Assembly (NCBI RefSeq): GCF_024451105.1
Contig: NZ_JANGEY010000003.1
Coordinates: forward strand, 310,001-374,000
Direction of reading: 5' to 3'
Length of the DNA stretch: 64,000 nucleotides
From: Stutzerimonas stutzeri
Lineage (GTDB): Bacteria > Pseudomonadota > Gammaproteobacteria > Pseudomonadales > Pseudomonadaceae
In this document: piece after piece, positions 53,723-64,000 of the stretch
Position numbering within the stretch: the first letter of the stretch is position 1
Layout of the letters: every line of letters begins with the position of its first letter
Notes under the pieces: model-generated
Seen by the model: only the letters and a program-made list of their open reading frames with translations
What the model was told of the DNA's origin: nothing
Database searches by the model: none
Position numbers and translations under genes: made by a program

Positions 53723-56700
53723 ATGACCCATGCGACCGAGCGCGCCAGCACCGTGCAGCTGCGCGACGACTACCGCCTGAGCGACAGCCTCGAAGCCACC
53801 CGCGGCCAGATCTTCCTCACCGGCACCCAGGCCCTGGTGCGCCTGCCGCTGATGCAGCGCGCCCTCGACCGCGCGCGCGGCCTGAACAGCGCCGGCTTCA
53901 TCAGCGGCTATCGCGGCTCGCCCCTGGGCATGGTCGACCAGGCCCTGTGGAAGGCCAAGCGCCTGCTGACCGACAACCAGATCGAGTTCCTCCCCGCGAT
54001 CAACGAGGAACTGGGCGGCACCGCGGTGCTCGGCACCCAGCAGGTCGAGTCCGACCCCGAGCGCACCGTCGACGGCGTGTTCGCCTACTGGTACGGCAAG
54101 GGCCCGGGCGTCGACCGCGCCGGCGATGCCCTCAAGCACGGCCACGCCTACGGCTCCTCGCCCAACGGCGGCGTGCTGATCGTCGCCGGCGACGACCACG
54201 GCTGCGTGTCCTCCTCCATGCCGCACCAGAGCGACCTGGCCTTCCAGGCCTGGAGCGTGCCGACCGTTTCCCCGGCGACCATCGCCGAATACCTGGAGTT
54301 CGGCCTGTACGGCTGGGCGCTGTCGCGCTTCTCCGGCGCCTGGGTCGGCTTCACCGCCCTGTCCGAGGTGGTGGAAAGCGGCTCGACCGTCGATCTGGAC
54401 CGCATCCAGACCCGCTTCGACGCCCCGGTGGACTACACCCCGCCGGCCGGCGGCCTGCACTATCGCTGGCCGGACCTTCCCTCGCTGCAGCTGGAAGCCC
54501 GCCAGGCCGACAAGCTCGACGCCGTGCGTGCCTTCGCCAAGAGCAACAGCATCGACAAGACCGTCGTCGCCTGCGCGCAGGCGCGCTTCGGCATCGTCAC
54601 CTGCGGCAAGGCGCACCTCGACTTCCTCGAATGCCTGCGCCGCCTGGACATCTCCCTCGACGACCTGGCCCGCGCCGGCATCCGCGTCTACAAGATCGGC
54701 CTGTCCTTCCCCATCGAACCGAACCGCGCCCTCGACTTCGTCAAGGGTCTGGAAGAGGTGCTGGTGATCGAGGAGAAGGCGCCGGTGATTGAGCGCCAGC
54801 TGCGCGAGCTGCTCTACAACCAGCCGAGCGAATTGCGCCCGCGCCTGCTCGGCAAGCAGGACGCCGCCGGCAAGCCGCTGCTCTCCGCCCTCGGCGAGCT
54901 GCGCCCCTCGCGCATCATGCCGGTGCTGGCCGACTGGCTGGCCCGCCAGACCGCCGATCTCGACCGCCGCCACCTGGTCCGCGACTTCACCGCGCCGCCG
55001 CAGCTGAGCAACCTCGCCGACGCCGTGCGCCGCTCGCCGTACTTCTGCTCCGGCTGCCCGCACAACAGCTCGACCAAGGTGCCGGAAGGCTCGCGCGCGC
55101 TGGCCGGCATCGGCTGCCACTTCATGGCCAACTGGATGGACCGCGAAACCAGCGGCCTGATCCAGATGGGCGGCGAAGGCGTCGACTGGGCTGCGCACTC
55201 GCGCTTCACCCAAGTGCCGCACGTGTTCCAGAACCTCGGCGACGGCACCTACTACCACTCCGGCTACCTGGCGATCCGCCAGTCGATCGCCGCCAAGGCC
55301 AACATCACCTACAAGATCCTGTTCAACGACGCGGTGGCCATGACCGGCGGCCAGCCGGTGGACGGCACCATCACCGTCGACGCCATCGCCCAGCAGGTCA
55401 GCGCCGAGGGCGCACGCAAGGTGGTGGTGCTCAGCGACGACATCGCCAAGTACGAAAGCCAGCGCAGCCGCTTCCCGGCCAGCACCGCCTTCCACCCGCG
55501 CGAGGATCTGGACAAGGTGCAGCGCGAACTGCGCGAGACCGCCGGCGTCACCGTGCTGATCTACGAGCAGACCTGCGCCGCCGAGAAGCGTCGCCGCCGC
55601 AAGAAGGGCGAATTCCCCGACCCGGACCGTCGCCTGTTCATCAACCAGGCGGTGTGCGAAGGCTGCGGCGACTGCGGCGTGGTCTCCAACTGCCTGTCGC
55701 TGGTGCCGCTGGAAACCGAACTGGGCCGCAAGCGCCAGCTCGACCAGTCGTCGTGCAACAAGGACTACTCCTGCGTCAACGGCTTTTGCCCGAGCTTCGT
55801 CTCGGTCAAGGGCGGCCGCGTGCGCAAAGGCGTCGGCGCCCTGCAGGGCGAAGCCGGCCAACGCGCCCTCGCCGAGCTGCTGAACAACCTGCCGCGTCCG
55901 GCGGCCCATGTGTGGAACGCGCCCTACGACCTGCTGGTCACCGGCGTCGGCGGCACCGGCGTGGTCACCGTCGGCGCGCTGATCTCCATGGCCGCCCACC
56001 TGGAGTTCAAGTCGGCCAGCGTGCTCGACTTCATGGGCTTCGCCCAGAAGGGCGGCGCCGTGCTGTCCTTCGTGCGCCTGGCCGACGTGCCGGAGCGCCT
56101 CAACCAGGTGCGCATCGACACCCAGCAGGCCGACGCCCTGCTCGCCTGCGACCTGGTGGTGGCCGCCTCCGCCGACGCCCTGCAGAGCGTCAAGCACGGC
56201 CGCACCAAGGTGGTCGCCAACCGCCACGTGCTGCCGACCGCCGAGTTCGTGCGCAACCCGGACGCCAACCTGCAGACCGAAGGCCTGCTGGAAAAGATCC
56301 GCCACGCCGTCGGCGAGGCCGGCCTGGAGCTGTGCGACGCGCAGAGCCTGGCCCAGCGCGCCTTGGGCGACAGCATCGGCGCCAACATCCTGCTGATGGG
56401 CTACGCCTGGCAGGCCGGGCTGATCCCGCTGAGCCTGGAATCCTTGCAGCGCGCCATCGAGCTGAACGGCGTCGCCGTGCCGATGAACCTGGCCGCCTTC
56501 GGGCTCGGCCGCCTGGCCCGCGCCAACCCGCAGGGCCTGCGCCAGCTGCTCAGCCGCAGCGCCGAGATCGACGAGTTCCGCGCCATCGAGGACTTCGACG
56601 AGCTGGTCGCCCACCGCGAGCTGCTGCTCACCGACTACCAGAACGCCGCCTACGCCCGCCGCTTCCGCCAACTGGTCGACGAGGTGGCGAAGGCCGAACG

Positions 56701-57316
56701 CGCCCTGCTCGGCCCGCAGGCCAAGCTGCGCCTGAGCCCGGCGGTGGCGCGCGGTTACGCCAAGCTGATGGCCTACAAGGACGAGTACGAGGTGGCGCGT
56801 CTGTACAGCGACCCGCAGTTCCGCGCCCAGCTCGAGGCGCAGTTCGAGGGCGACTTCCGCCTGGAATTCCACATGGCCCCGCCGCTGCTGTCGCGCCCGG
56901 GCGCGGACGGCCGTGTGCGCAAGATCACCCTGGGCCCGTGGCTTGCCAAGGTCTTCCCGCTGCTGGCCAAGGCCAAGGCCCTGCGCGGCAGCGCGCTGGA
57001 CCTGTTCGGCAAGACCGAGGAGCGGCGCATGGAGCGCCGGCTGATCGAGGACTACGCCGCGCGCATCCGCGAGCTGCTGCCGCAGCTGACCGAGGACAAC
57101 CTCGACGCCGCCGTGCGCATCGCCGCGCTGGCCGAGGAGATCCGCGGCTACGGCCACGTCAAGCTGGCCAGCGTCGAGCGCGTCAGGGCCCGCGAGGCGC
57201 AGCTGCTGCACGCCTTCGCGCCGCAGCGCTACGCCAAGCCGCAGCCGAAGGTCGAGGCGGTGCCGGTGCAGGTGGTGCACATCCAGCCGGCCAGGGCCGA
57301 ACAGAATCCCGCTTGA
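53723..57316 (+). CDS. Fused indolepyruvate ferredoxin oxidoreductase
   Basis: 1197 residues: alpha-type TPP-binding region, ferredoxin-like insert with CEGCGDCGVVSNC near 650 and CNKDYSCVNGFCPSF, then the gamma/beta-type domain (LLVTGVGGTGVVTVGALISMAA). It oxidatively decarboxylates arylpyruvates from aromatic amino acid transamination to aryl-acetyl-CoA, with ferredoxin as acceptor. It is the aerobic single-chain form common in proteobacteria. Neighbours are aromatic amino acid genes and an AsnC regulator. Confidence 0.92.
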   Translation: MTHATERASTVQLRDDYRLSDSLEATRGQIFLTGTQALVRLPLMQRALDRARGLNSAGFISGYRGSPLGMVDQALWKAKRLLTDNQIEFLPAINEELGGTAVLGTQQVESDPERTVDGVFAYWYGKGPGVDRAGDALKHGHAYGSSPNGGVLIVAGDDHGCVSSSMPHQSDLAFQAWSVPTVSPATIAEYLEFGLYGWALSRFSGAWVGFTALSEVVESGSTVDLDRIQTRFDAPVDYTPPAGGLHYRWPDLPSLQLEARQADKLDAVRAFAKSNSIDKTVVACAQARFGIVTCGKAHLDFLECLRRLDISLDDLARAGIRVYKIGLSFPIEPNRALDFVKGLEEVLVIEEKAPVIERQLRELLYNQPSELRPRLLGKQDAAGKPLLSALGELRPSRIMPVLADWLARQTADLDRRHLVRDFTAPPQLSNLADAVRRSPYFCSGCPHNSSTKVPEGSRALAGIGCHFMANWMDRETSGLIQMGGEGVDWAAHSRFTQVPHVFQNLGDGTYYHSGYLAIRQSIAAKANITYKILFNDAVAMTGGQPVDGTITVDAIAQQVSAEGARKVVVLSDDIAKYESQRSRFPASTAFHPREDLDKVQRELRETAGVTVLIYEQTCAAEKRRRRKKGEFPDPDRRLFINQAVCEGCGDCGVVSNCLSLVPLETELGRKRQLDQSSCNKDYSCVNGFCPSFVSVKGGRVRKGVGALQGEAGQRALAELLNNLPRPAAHVWNAPYDLLVTGVGGTGVVTVGALISMAAHLEFKSASVLDFMGFAQKGGAVLSFVRLADVPERLNQVRIDTQQADALLACDLVVAASADALQSVKHGRTKVVANRHVLPTAEFVRNPDANLQTEGLLEKIRHAVGEAGLELCDAQSLAQRALGDSIGANILLMGYAWQAGLIPLSLESLQRAIELNGVAVPMNLAAFGLGRLARANPQGLRQLLSRSAEIDEFRAIEDFDELVAHRELLLTDYQNAAYARRFRQLVDEVAKAERALLGPQAKLRLSPAVARGYAKLMAYKDEYEVARLYSDPQFRAQLEAQFEGDFRLEFHMAPPLLSRPGADGRVRKITLGPWLAKVFPLLAKAKALRGSALDLFGKTEERRMERRLIEDYAARIRELLPQLTEDNLDAAVRIAALAEEIRGYGHVKLASVERVRAREAQLLHAFAPQRYAKPQPKVEAVPVQVVHIQPARAEQNPA

Positions 57317-57357
57317 GGCAAGTGGACCGGGCACGTTGATGGCGTGTGCCCGCTTTG

Positions 57358-57389
57358 CCGCCCGCATCGCAAGGTGCGGGCGGTTTTTT
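57358..57389 (+). terminator. Rho-independent terminator after the indolepyruvate oxidoreductase gene
   Basis: A 9-bp stem (ccgcccgca) with an 8-base loop, followed by six T residues. Confidence 0.9.
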
Positions 57390-58020
57390 ATGGCTGCGCC
57401 GCCTCGGCGGCCTTCAGATCGGCGGCCACCCTGCGCTGCATCTCGTAGCCCGGCGCCTCGACCGACTGGAAGTCACTGGTGTAGCGGCGGGCGAACTCGG
57501 CCACGCCCCATTCCAGATACTGCTCGACGTGCTTGAGTTCGTGGGCCCAGAGCGCGACGTCGTCCTCGGCGGCCGCGGCGCTGCGGAACACGATGATGTC
57601 CACCAGGGTCACCGCCGCGACATTGGGGTTGTGCAGCATGGCGTTGGCGGCGTCGAGTTCCGCGGCATCGCCGACCCGGTAGCGGACGGTCTCCAGCACC
57701 TGGGTGTCGAAGTAGTGCTCGAGCCGGGCGCGGATGTGCAGCGGGATCGGCTGCACCCCAGCGGCGGCCGCCGCGCTGCGCGCCTGCAGCAGCCAGGCCT
57801 CCAGCCCCGAGGCGGCCATCCGTCCGACGCTGTCGTAGATCTCGCCCATCTCCTCCCGGCTGCCCGGCGCGCAGAAGCAGGCGAGCACGCACACCCGGTG
57901 CTGCCCGGCCGGGCAACTGGCCTGGGCAAGCGCGCCCGACGCGGCGGCGCCCATCGCAGCGGCGAGCGACAGGGCGGCAAGGCACAGACGGCGAAGGAAG
58001 GGGATCGGCAAGGCAGACAC
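57388..58020 (-). CDS. Secreted DUF4157-like (eCIS-core-type) putative metallopeptidase-fold protein
   Basis: 210 residues from GTG 58020, with a signal peptide (RRLCLAALSLAAAMGAAASGALAQA). A longer in-frame ATG at 58074 would push the signal inward, so GTG is preferred. The core DDVALWAHELKHVEQYLEWG carries an HExxH-like HELKH zinc-protease motif, typical of the DUF4157/eCIS core family, and VDIIVFRSAAAAE precedes it. An N-terminal Cys cluster is present (SCPAGQHRVCVLACFCAPG). No contractile injection system genes are present. Function unknown. Confidence 0.68.
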   Translation of the reverse strand: MSALPIPFLRRLCLAALSLAAAMGAAASGALAQASCPAGQHRVCVLACFCAPGSREEMGEIYDSVGRMAASGLEAWLLQARSAAAAAGVQPIPLHIRARLEHYFDTQVLETVRYRVGDAAELDAANAMLHNPNVAAVTLVDIIVFRSAAAAEDDVALWAHELKHVEQYLEWGVAEFARRYTSDFQSVEAPGYEMQRRVAADLKAAEAAQP

Positions 58021-58108
58021 TCCGGATGGCGGGAGACGACGGTGCAGCGCTCGTGCACCGCCGAATTGGACCATGACCGGCGGTGGCGGTTCGCCAGCAT
58101 GGCGCGGC

Positions 58109-59668
<1,560 letters not shown>

Positions 59669-59800
59669 GGATAAGCCCGGATTGTCCTTGTTGTCGGGTC
59701 GGCAGGCACCTGGCGGCGCATTCTTTCGTCAAGAATATGTGACAGAAAGGCCGAATGAAAGTCCCCGAAGACCGCCGCAAACGGGAAATAGCTGCCCATC

Positions 59801-59818
59801 CGTAACGCCAGCATTACA
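59801..59818 (+). promoter_or_regulatory. TyrR/PhhR-box-like site upstream of the aminotransferase gene
   Basis: CGTAAC-GCCAGC-ATTACA against the TGTAAA-N6-TTTACA consensus: nine of twelve positions. It lies about 128 bases before the aminotransferase start and within the divergent region with phhR. Confidence 0.5.
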
Positions 59819-59945
59819 GACGTGCCAATGACACGCTCGGCCCACACCCCCTGCCCCGGCTGCGGCTGCCCGCTCCTTGCGGTATCCATGCCACACACAA
59901 GTCCAAGAAGAGGCCGCACCGCCGGCCCACCGCAGAGGAGCAGCC

Positions 59946-61139
59946 ATGAGTCACTTCCAGTCCGTCGCCCGCGTGCCCGGCGATCCGATCCTCGGCCTGA
60001 TGGAGGCCTTCCGCGCCGACCCCAGCCCGGCCAAGCTCGACCTCGGCGTCGGCGTCTACAAGGACGCCGCCGGCCGCACGCCGATCATGGCCGCAGTCAA
60101 GCAGGCCGAACAGCGCCTGCTGTCCAGCGAGACCACCAAGGGCTACACCGGCGGCCACGGCGACGCCGAGTTCGGCGAGCAGCTGCTGCGCCTGGTGCTC
60201 GGCCAGGACTCGCCGCTCTTGGCCGGCCAACGCGCCGGCACCACCCAGACCCCGGGCGGCACCGGCGCCCTGCGCCTGAGCGCAGACTTCCTCGCCCACT
60301 GCCTGCCCGGGCGCGGCATCTGGCTGAGCGATCCGACCTGGCCGATCCACGAGACTATCTTCGCCGAGGCCGGCCTCAGGGTCGGCCACTACCCCTACGT
60401 CGGCGAAGGCAACCGCCTCGACGTCGCGGCCATGCTCGCCGCCCTGGAGCGCGTGCCGAGCGGCGACGTGGTGCTGCTGCACGCCTGCTGCCACAACCCG
60501 ACCGGCTTCGACCTGTCGCGCGATGACTGGCGCAAGGTGCTGGAGATCGTGCGCCGCCGTGAGCTGCTGCCGCTGATCGACTTCGCCTACCAGGGCTTCG
60601 GCGACGGCCTGGAGGAGGACGCCTGGGCGGTGCGCCTGTTCGCCGCCGAACTGCCGGAACTGCTGATCACCAGCTCCTGCTCGAAGAACTTCGGCCTGTA
60701 CCGCGAGCGCACCGGCGCGCTGATCGTCTGCGCCGCCGATCACGCCAAGCTGCTCGACGTGCGCAGCCAGCTGGCCTCGCTGGCGCGCAACCTGTGGTCG
60801 ACCCCGCCGGCCCACGGCGCCGCGGTGGTCGCCACCATCCTCGGCGACCCGCTGCTGTCGGTGCAGTGGCAGAGCGAGCTGGAGGCCATGCGCGAGCGCG
60901 TGCTGCGCCTGCGCCACGGCCTGGTCGAGGCGCTGCAGCCGTTCGGCCTGGCCGAACGCTTCGCCCACATCGCCGTGCAGCGCGGCATGTTCTCCTACAC
61001 CGGCCTCGACCCCGAGCAGGTACGCCGCCTGCGCGCGGAGTCCAGCGTGTACCTGGTCGGCAGCGGCCGCGCCAACGTCGCCGGCCTCGACGAGCAGCGC
61101 CTCGGCGAGCTGGCCGCCGCCATCGCCAGGGTCTGCTGA
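59946..61139 (+). CDS. phhC: Aromatic amino acid aminotransferase
   Basis: 397 residues, fold type I, AspC/TyrB group. The start AFRADPSPAKLDLGVGVYKD, the PGGTGALRLSADFL region, and the PLP-lysine motif SSCSKNFGLYRERTGAL are typical. It converts tyrosine and phenylalanine to their oxo acids, feeding HppD and the indolepyruvate oxidoreductase-type route. Divergent from phhR, which probably activates it. GAGGAG precedes the ATG. Confidence 0.9.
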   Translation: MSHFQSVARVPGDPILGLMEAFRADPSPAKLDLGVGVYKDAAGRTPIMAAVKQAEQRLLSSETTKGYTGGHGDAEFGEQLLRLVLGQDSPLLAGQRAGTTQTPGGTGALRLSADFLAHCLPGRGIWLSDPTWPIHETIFAEAGLRVGHYPYVGEGNRLDVAAMLAALERVPSGDVVLLHACCHNPTGFDLSRDDWRKVLEIVRRRELLPLIDFAYQGFGDGLEEDAWAVRLFAAELPELLITSSCSKNFGLYRERTGALIVCAADHAKLLDVRSQLASLARNLWSTPPAHGAAVVATILGDPLLSVQWQSELEAMRERVLRLRHGLVEALQPFGLAERFAHIAVQRGMFSYTGLDPEQVRRLRAESSVYLVGSGRANVAGLDEQRLGELAAAIARVC

Positions 61140-61154
61140 ACCAGCAGCCGCACT

Positions 61155-61192
61155 AAACCAAACGGGGCGCCCTCTGGCGCCCCGTTTGGTTT
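61155..61192. terminator. Bidirectional terminator between phhC and the permease gene
   Basis: A perfect 17-bp stem (AAACCAAACGGGGCGCC) with loop CTCT; A and T runs flank both sides, so it serves both convergent genes. Confidence 0.9.
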
Positions 61193-61201
61193 GTCCCGCC
61201 T

Positions 61202-62587
61202 TCAGCGGCGCGCCAGCGCCAGCTTCAGCCGGTAACCGACCCAGATCAGCAGCAGCCAGCCGGGAATCGCGTAGACCGACAGACTGATCCCCGGGATCTG
61301 CAGCATCACCACCAGGATCAGCGCCACGAAGGCCAGGCACAGGTAGTTGGCGAACGGAAACCAGAACGCCGGAAAGCCCGGCTGCACGCCCTCGCGCCGC
61401 TTGCAGGCGCGGAACCTGAGGTGCGAGAGGCTGATCATCGCCCAGTTGATCACCAGCGCCGCCACCGCCAGCGCCATCAGCAGCTCCAGCGCCTTGCCGG
61501 GCACCAGGTAGTTGAGCAGCACGCACAGCAGGGTGATCAGCGCCGACACGGCGATGCCCAGCACCGGCACGCCGCGCCGGTTCAGACGCAGGAACAGCCT
61601 GGGCGCGTCGCCCTGCTCGGCCAGGCCGTAGAGCATGCGGCTGTTGCAGTAGACGCCGCTGTTGTACACCGACAGCGCCGCGGTGAGCACCACGAAATTG
61701 AGGACGTTCGCCGCGGCGTCGCTGCCGAGCAGCGCGAAGATCTTCACGAACGGGCTGCTGCTGTAGGGATCGCCGGCGGCGTCCAGGCTGGCCAGCAGGG
61801 CGTCCCAGGGATACAGGCAGAGCAGCACGGTCAGCGCGCCGACATAGAAGATCAGGATGCGGTAGACCACCTGGTTGATCGCCCTGGGGATCACCTTGCG
61901 CGGCTCGGCCGCCTCGGCGGCGGTGATGCCGACCAGCTCCAGGCCGCCGAACGAGAACATGATGAACGCCAGCGCCATCACCAGCCCGGAGATGCCGTTG
62001 GGGAAGAAGCCGCCGTGACGCCACAGGTTGTCGACCCGCGCCTGCTCGCCGCCCGCGCCGCTGGCCAGCAGGTACAGGCCGAGCAGGATCATGCCGACGA
62101 TGGCCGCCACCTTGACGATGGCCAGCCAGAACTCGGTCTCGCCGAACAGCCGCACGTTGGCCAGGTTGATGGCGTTGATCGCCACGAAGAACGCCGCCGC
62201 GGTGGCCCAGGTCGGCACCTCCGGCCACCAGAACTGGATGTACTTGCCCACCGCGGTCAGCTCGGCCATGCCCACCAGGATGTACACCACCCAGTAGTTC
62301 CAGCCGGCCAGGAAGCCCGCGTAGCCGCCCCAGTACTTGTGGGCGAAGTGGCTGAACGAGCCGGCCACCGGCTCCTCGACGATCATCTCGCCGAGCTGGC
62401 GCATGATCAGGAAGGCGACGAAGCCGGCGATGGCGTAGCCGAGGACCATCGACGGTCCGGCGCTCCTCAGCACCCCGGCCGAGCCGAGGAACAGGCCGGT
62501 GCCGATGGCCCCGCCGAGGGCGATCAGCTGGATGTGGCGGTTCTGCAGGCTGCGCCGGAGTTCGCCCGGTTGCAGGTGGGTATCCAT
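61202..62587 (-). CDS. AroP-family amino acid permease
   Basis: 461 residues, APC superfamily, twelve predicted helices. Typical start LRRSLQNRHIQLIALGGAIGTGLFLGSA and the GGLELVGITAAEAAEP segment near 235. Probably imports aromatic or related amino acids given the neighbourhood. ATG 62587 fits the family N-terminus. Confidence 0.88.
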   Translation of the reverse strand: MDTHLQPGELRRSLQNRHIQLIALGGAIGTGLFLGSAGVLRSAGPSMVLGYAIAGFVAFLIMRQLGEMIVEEPVAGSFSHFAHKYWGGYAGFLAGWNYWVVYILVGMAELTAVGKYIQFWWPEVPTWATAAAFFVAINAINLANVRLFGETEFWLAIVKVAAIVGMILLGLYLLASGAGGEQARVDNLWRHGGFFPNGISGLVMALAFIMFSFGGLELVGITAAEAAEPRKVIPRAINQVVYRILIFYVGALTVLLCLYPWDALLASLDAAGDPYSSSPFVKIFALLGSDAAANVLNFVVLTAALSVYNSGVYCNSRMLYGLAEQGDAPRLFLRLNRRGVPVLGIAVSALITLLCVLLNYLVPGKALELLMALAVAALVINWAMISLSHLRFRACKRREGVQPGFPAFWFPFANYLCLAFVALILVVMLQIPGISLSVYAIPGWLLLIWVGYRLKLALARR

Positions 62588-62769
62588 GGTCGGTAAGTCC
62601 CTCTGGAGGTCTGGGTCGGCGCCGGACGGCCTCGTGAGCCGGCGGCGCGGACGACGGGATGGGGTGGACGGCTTGCCCCGGCCGAGGACAAGCATGGACG
62701 AGCGTGACGCCTGCCGCGCGGCGGCTCGGCGCGAGGGGCGCGGAGTATAGCCCCGGCCCCGGACGGACA

Positions 62770-62791
62770 GAACCCGGCCGAAGCCGGGTTC
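62770..62791 (-). terminator. Terminator hairpin of the NSS symporter gene
   Basis: A perfect 9-bp stem with a TTCG tetraloop on the minus strand (GAACCCGGC-TTCG-GCCGGGTTC); a very stable hairpin about 22 bases after the stop. T tract poor. Confidence 0.65.
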
Positions 62792-62812
62792 CGGGTACTG
62801 CGCGAGCGGGAT

Positions 62813-64000
62813 TCAGCGCGCGGCGAACTCCAGGCGCACGCGCGGGGCGAACAGCTCGCCGAGCACCGCCAGCAGGCCGATGGCGCCGACGATCCAGTAC
62901 CAGCCGGCGAACGGGTCGAAGCCCAGCCAGCCGAGGGCGTTGAGGAACACCACGAGGATCAGCACCGGACTGACGTAGCGGACCATGAACAGCCACAGGG
63001 CGTAGCCGGCGGTCGGCAGCTTCAGCTCGTCGCGCATGATCTCGCTGCGCAGGCAGTAGCCGACCAGGATCGCCATCAGGATGCCGCCCAGCGGCATCAT
63101 CCAGCGCGAGGTGACGTAGTCGAGGATGTCGAAGAAGTTCATGCCGAACAGCTTCCACTCGGCGCCGACGTTGAACGACAGCATGGCCAGCATGCTGATG
63201 GCGATCAGCACCGCGCCGGAGACGATGGACGCCTTGATGCGGCTGACGCCGTGCTTCTCGTTGAGGTAGGCGACGGTGGCCTCGATCATCGAGATCGCCG
63301 AGGTCAGCGCGGCGACCGAGACCATGGCGAAGAACAGCACGCCGAAGACGGTGCCGAACGGCATCTGCTGGAAGGCCAGCGGCAGGCTCATGAAGATCAG
63401 CCCCGGACCGGCGCCCGGGCTCATGCCGTTGGCGAAGATCACCGGGAAGATCGCCAGGCCGGCGAGCAGCGCCACGCAGGTGTCGGCGATGGCCACCACG
63501 AAGGTGGTACGGGCGATGGACTGGCCGTCCGGCAGGTAGGAGCCGTAGGTGAGGATCGCGCCCGAGGCCAGGCTGAGGGTGAAGAAGGCATGGCCGAGGG
63601 CCGCCAGGAAGGCTGCGCCGGTCAGCTTGCTGGCGTCGAAGGTGAACAGGAACTCGAAGCCCTGGCTGAAGCCGCCGCTGGTCAGGGCATAGCCGACCAG
63701 GATCAGCAGCATCACTGCCAGGCCCGGCATCATCCAGCGCACCGAACGCTCGACGCCGGCCTGCACGCCCTTGCCGACGATCCACAGGGTCGCCAGGGCG
63801 ACCACGATGCTCCAGCTGCCGAGCTGCCAGGGGCTGGCGTTGTGCGCCTCGAACACGCCGGCCAGCGCATCGACGCTGGTGGCGGCCAGCGAGCCGTCGA
63901 GCATCTTCCACGTGTAGGCGAAGGCCCAGCCGGCCACCACCACGTAGAAGCACAGGATCAGGAAGCCGCAGAGCATGGCCATGCCGCCGACGCCCTTCCA
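62813..64000 (-). CDS. Sodium-dependent NSS/SNF transporter, N-terminus cut by window edge
   Basis: The last 395 residues are present; the N-terminal first helices lie beyond the right edge. The visible part starts WKGVGGMAMLCGFLILCFYVVVAGW, matching the third helix region of NSS symporters, and continues with FFTLSLASGAILTYGSYLPDG near helix 6. Sodium-coupled amino acid uptake is the likely role. Runs in the same direction as the AroP-like gene, 225 bases upstream of it. Confidence 0.88.
   Translation of the reverse strand, partial: WKGVGGMAMLCGFLILCFYVVVAGWAFAYTWKMLDGSLAATSVDALAGVFEAHNASPWQLGSWSIVVALATLWIVGKGVQAGVERSVRWMMPGLAVMLLILVGYALTSGGFSQGFEFLFTFDASKLTGAAFLAALGHAFFTLSLASGAILTYGSYLPDGQSIARTTFVVAIADTCVALLAGLAIFPVIFANGMSPGAGPGLIFMSLPLAFQQMPFGTVFGVLFFAMVSVAALTSAISMIEATVAYLNEKHGVSRIKASIVSGAVLIAISMLAMLSFNVGAEWKLFGMNFFDILDYVTSRWMMPLGGILMAILVGYCLRSEIMRDELKLPTAGYALWLFMVRYVSPVLILVVFLNALGWLGFDPFAGWYWIVGAIGLLAVLGELFAPRVRLEFAAR

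Noticed and set aside
53630-57367. Minus-strand open frame of over 1200 codons opposite the indolepyruvate oxidoreductase gene
   Set aside because: Antisense shadow of a well-recognised enzyme; the translation lacks known domains and has no ribosome site.

Overview
The window is GC-rich chromosomal DNA of a Pseudomonas-like gammaproteobacterium (Pseudomonadaceae). Supporting this are a phenol-catabolic dmp set under a DmpR/MopR-type sigma-54 activator, a PhhR/TyrR-type regulator of aromatic amino acid use, GalU, HipBA, and dispersed palindromic intergenic repeats of the kind seen in pseudomonads. No rRNA, tRNA or CRISPR array was seen.

Region 1 (1-19.4 kb) is a phenol degradation locus that has been split in two. 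On the minus strand, dmpR sits upstream (17.7-19.4 kb). A -24/-12 promoter with an adjacent IHF consensus lies at about 16.75 kb and drives dmpB-K-L-M-N-O-P (catechol 2,3-dioxygenase, then multicomponent phenol hydroxylase), which ends in a strong terminator at 10.94 kb. The lower-pathway genes dmpC-E-H-I lie at the left edge (1-3.26 kb, dmpI cut by the window edge). dmpQ, dmpD, dmpF and dmpG are not in the window. The 3.3-10.9 kb between the halves is accessory DNA: an AT-rich two-gene operon of a NYN/PIN-like nuclease and a NACHT NTPase (the best candidate for an undescribed defence system), an alpha/beta hydrolase, a DUF4160/DUF2442 toxin-antitoxin-like pair with a palindromic operator, hipBA with four evenly spaced operators, and a GFA-family gene.

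Region 2 (19.6-27.4 kb) is a DUF1302-DUF1329-YCF48-like-MMPL operon, divergent from a CatR/BenM-type LysR regulator. The regulator's promoter carries an ATAC-N7-GTAT site that also occurs upstream of dmpC.

Region 3 (27.4-34.7 kb) is an arsenosugar-type cluster: ArsS radical SAM, a TVP38-flavin oxidoreductase fusion, a second FAD oxidoreductase, a DUF2064 nucleotidyltransferase, a TIGR04283-type glycosyltransferase and an omega-amino-acid aminotransferase.

Region 4 (34.7-43.8 kb) holds a UvrD-type helicase and KfrA-like operon divergent from a tyrosine recombinase, then a copper chaperone, glutathione reductase, a VOC protein, galU and a small RTX protein.

Region 5 (43.9-64 kb) is tyrosine/homogentisate catabolism: maiA, hppD, an IclR regulator, a VOC protein where hmgA is usually found, fahA and a 3-oxoacid CoA-transferase pair. 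These are followed by an [19 protein letters not shown] hydrolase, two lipoproteins, an AsnC-type regulator with a fused indolepyruvate ferredoxin oxidoreductase, PhhR, an aromatic aminotransferase, an AroP-like permease and a truncated NSS-family sodium symporter. The maiA and fahA promoters share a near-identical operator.
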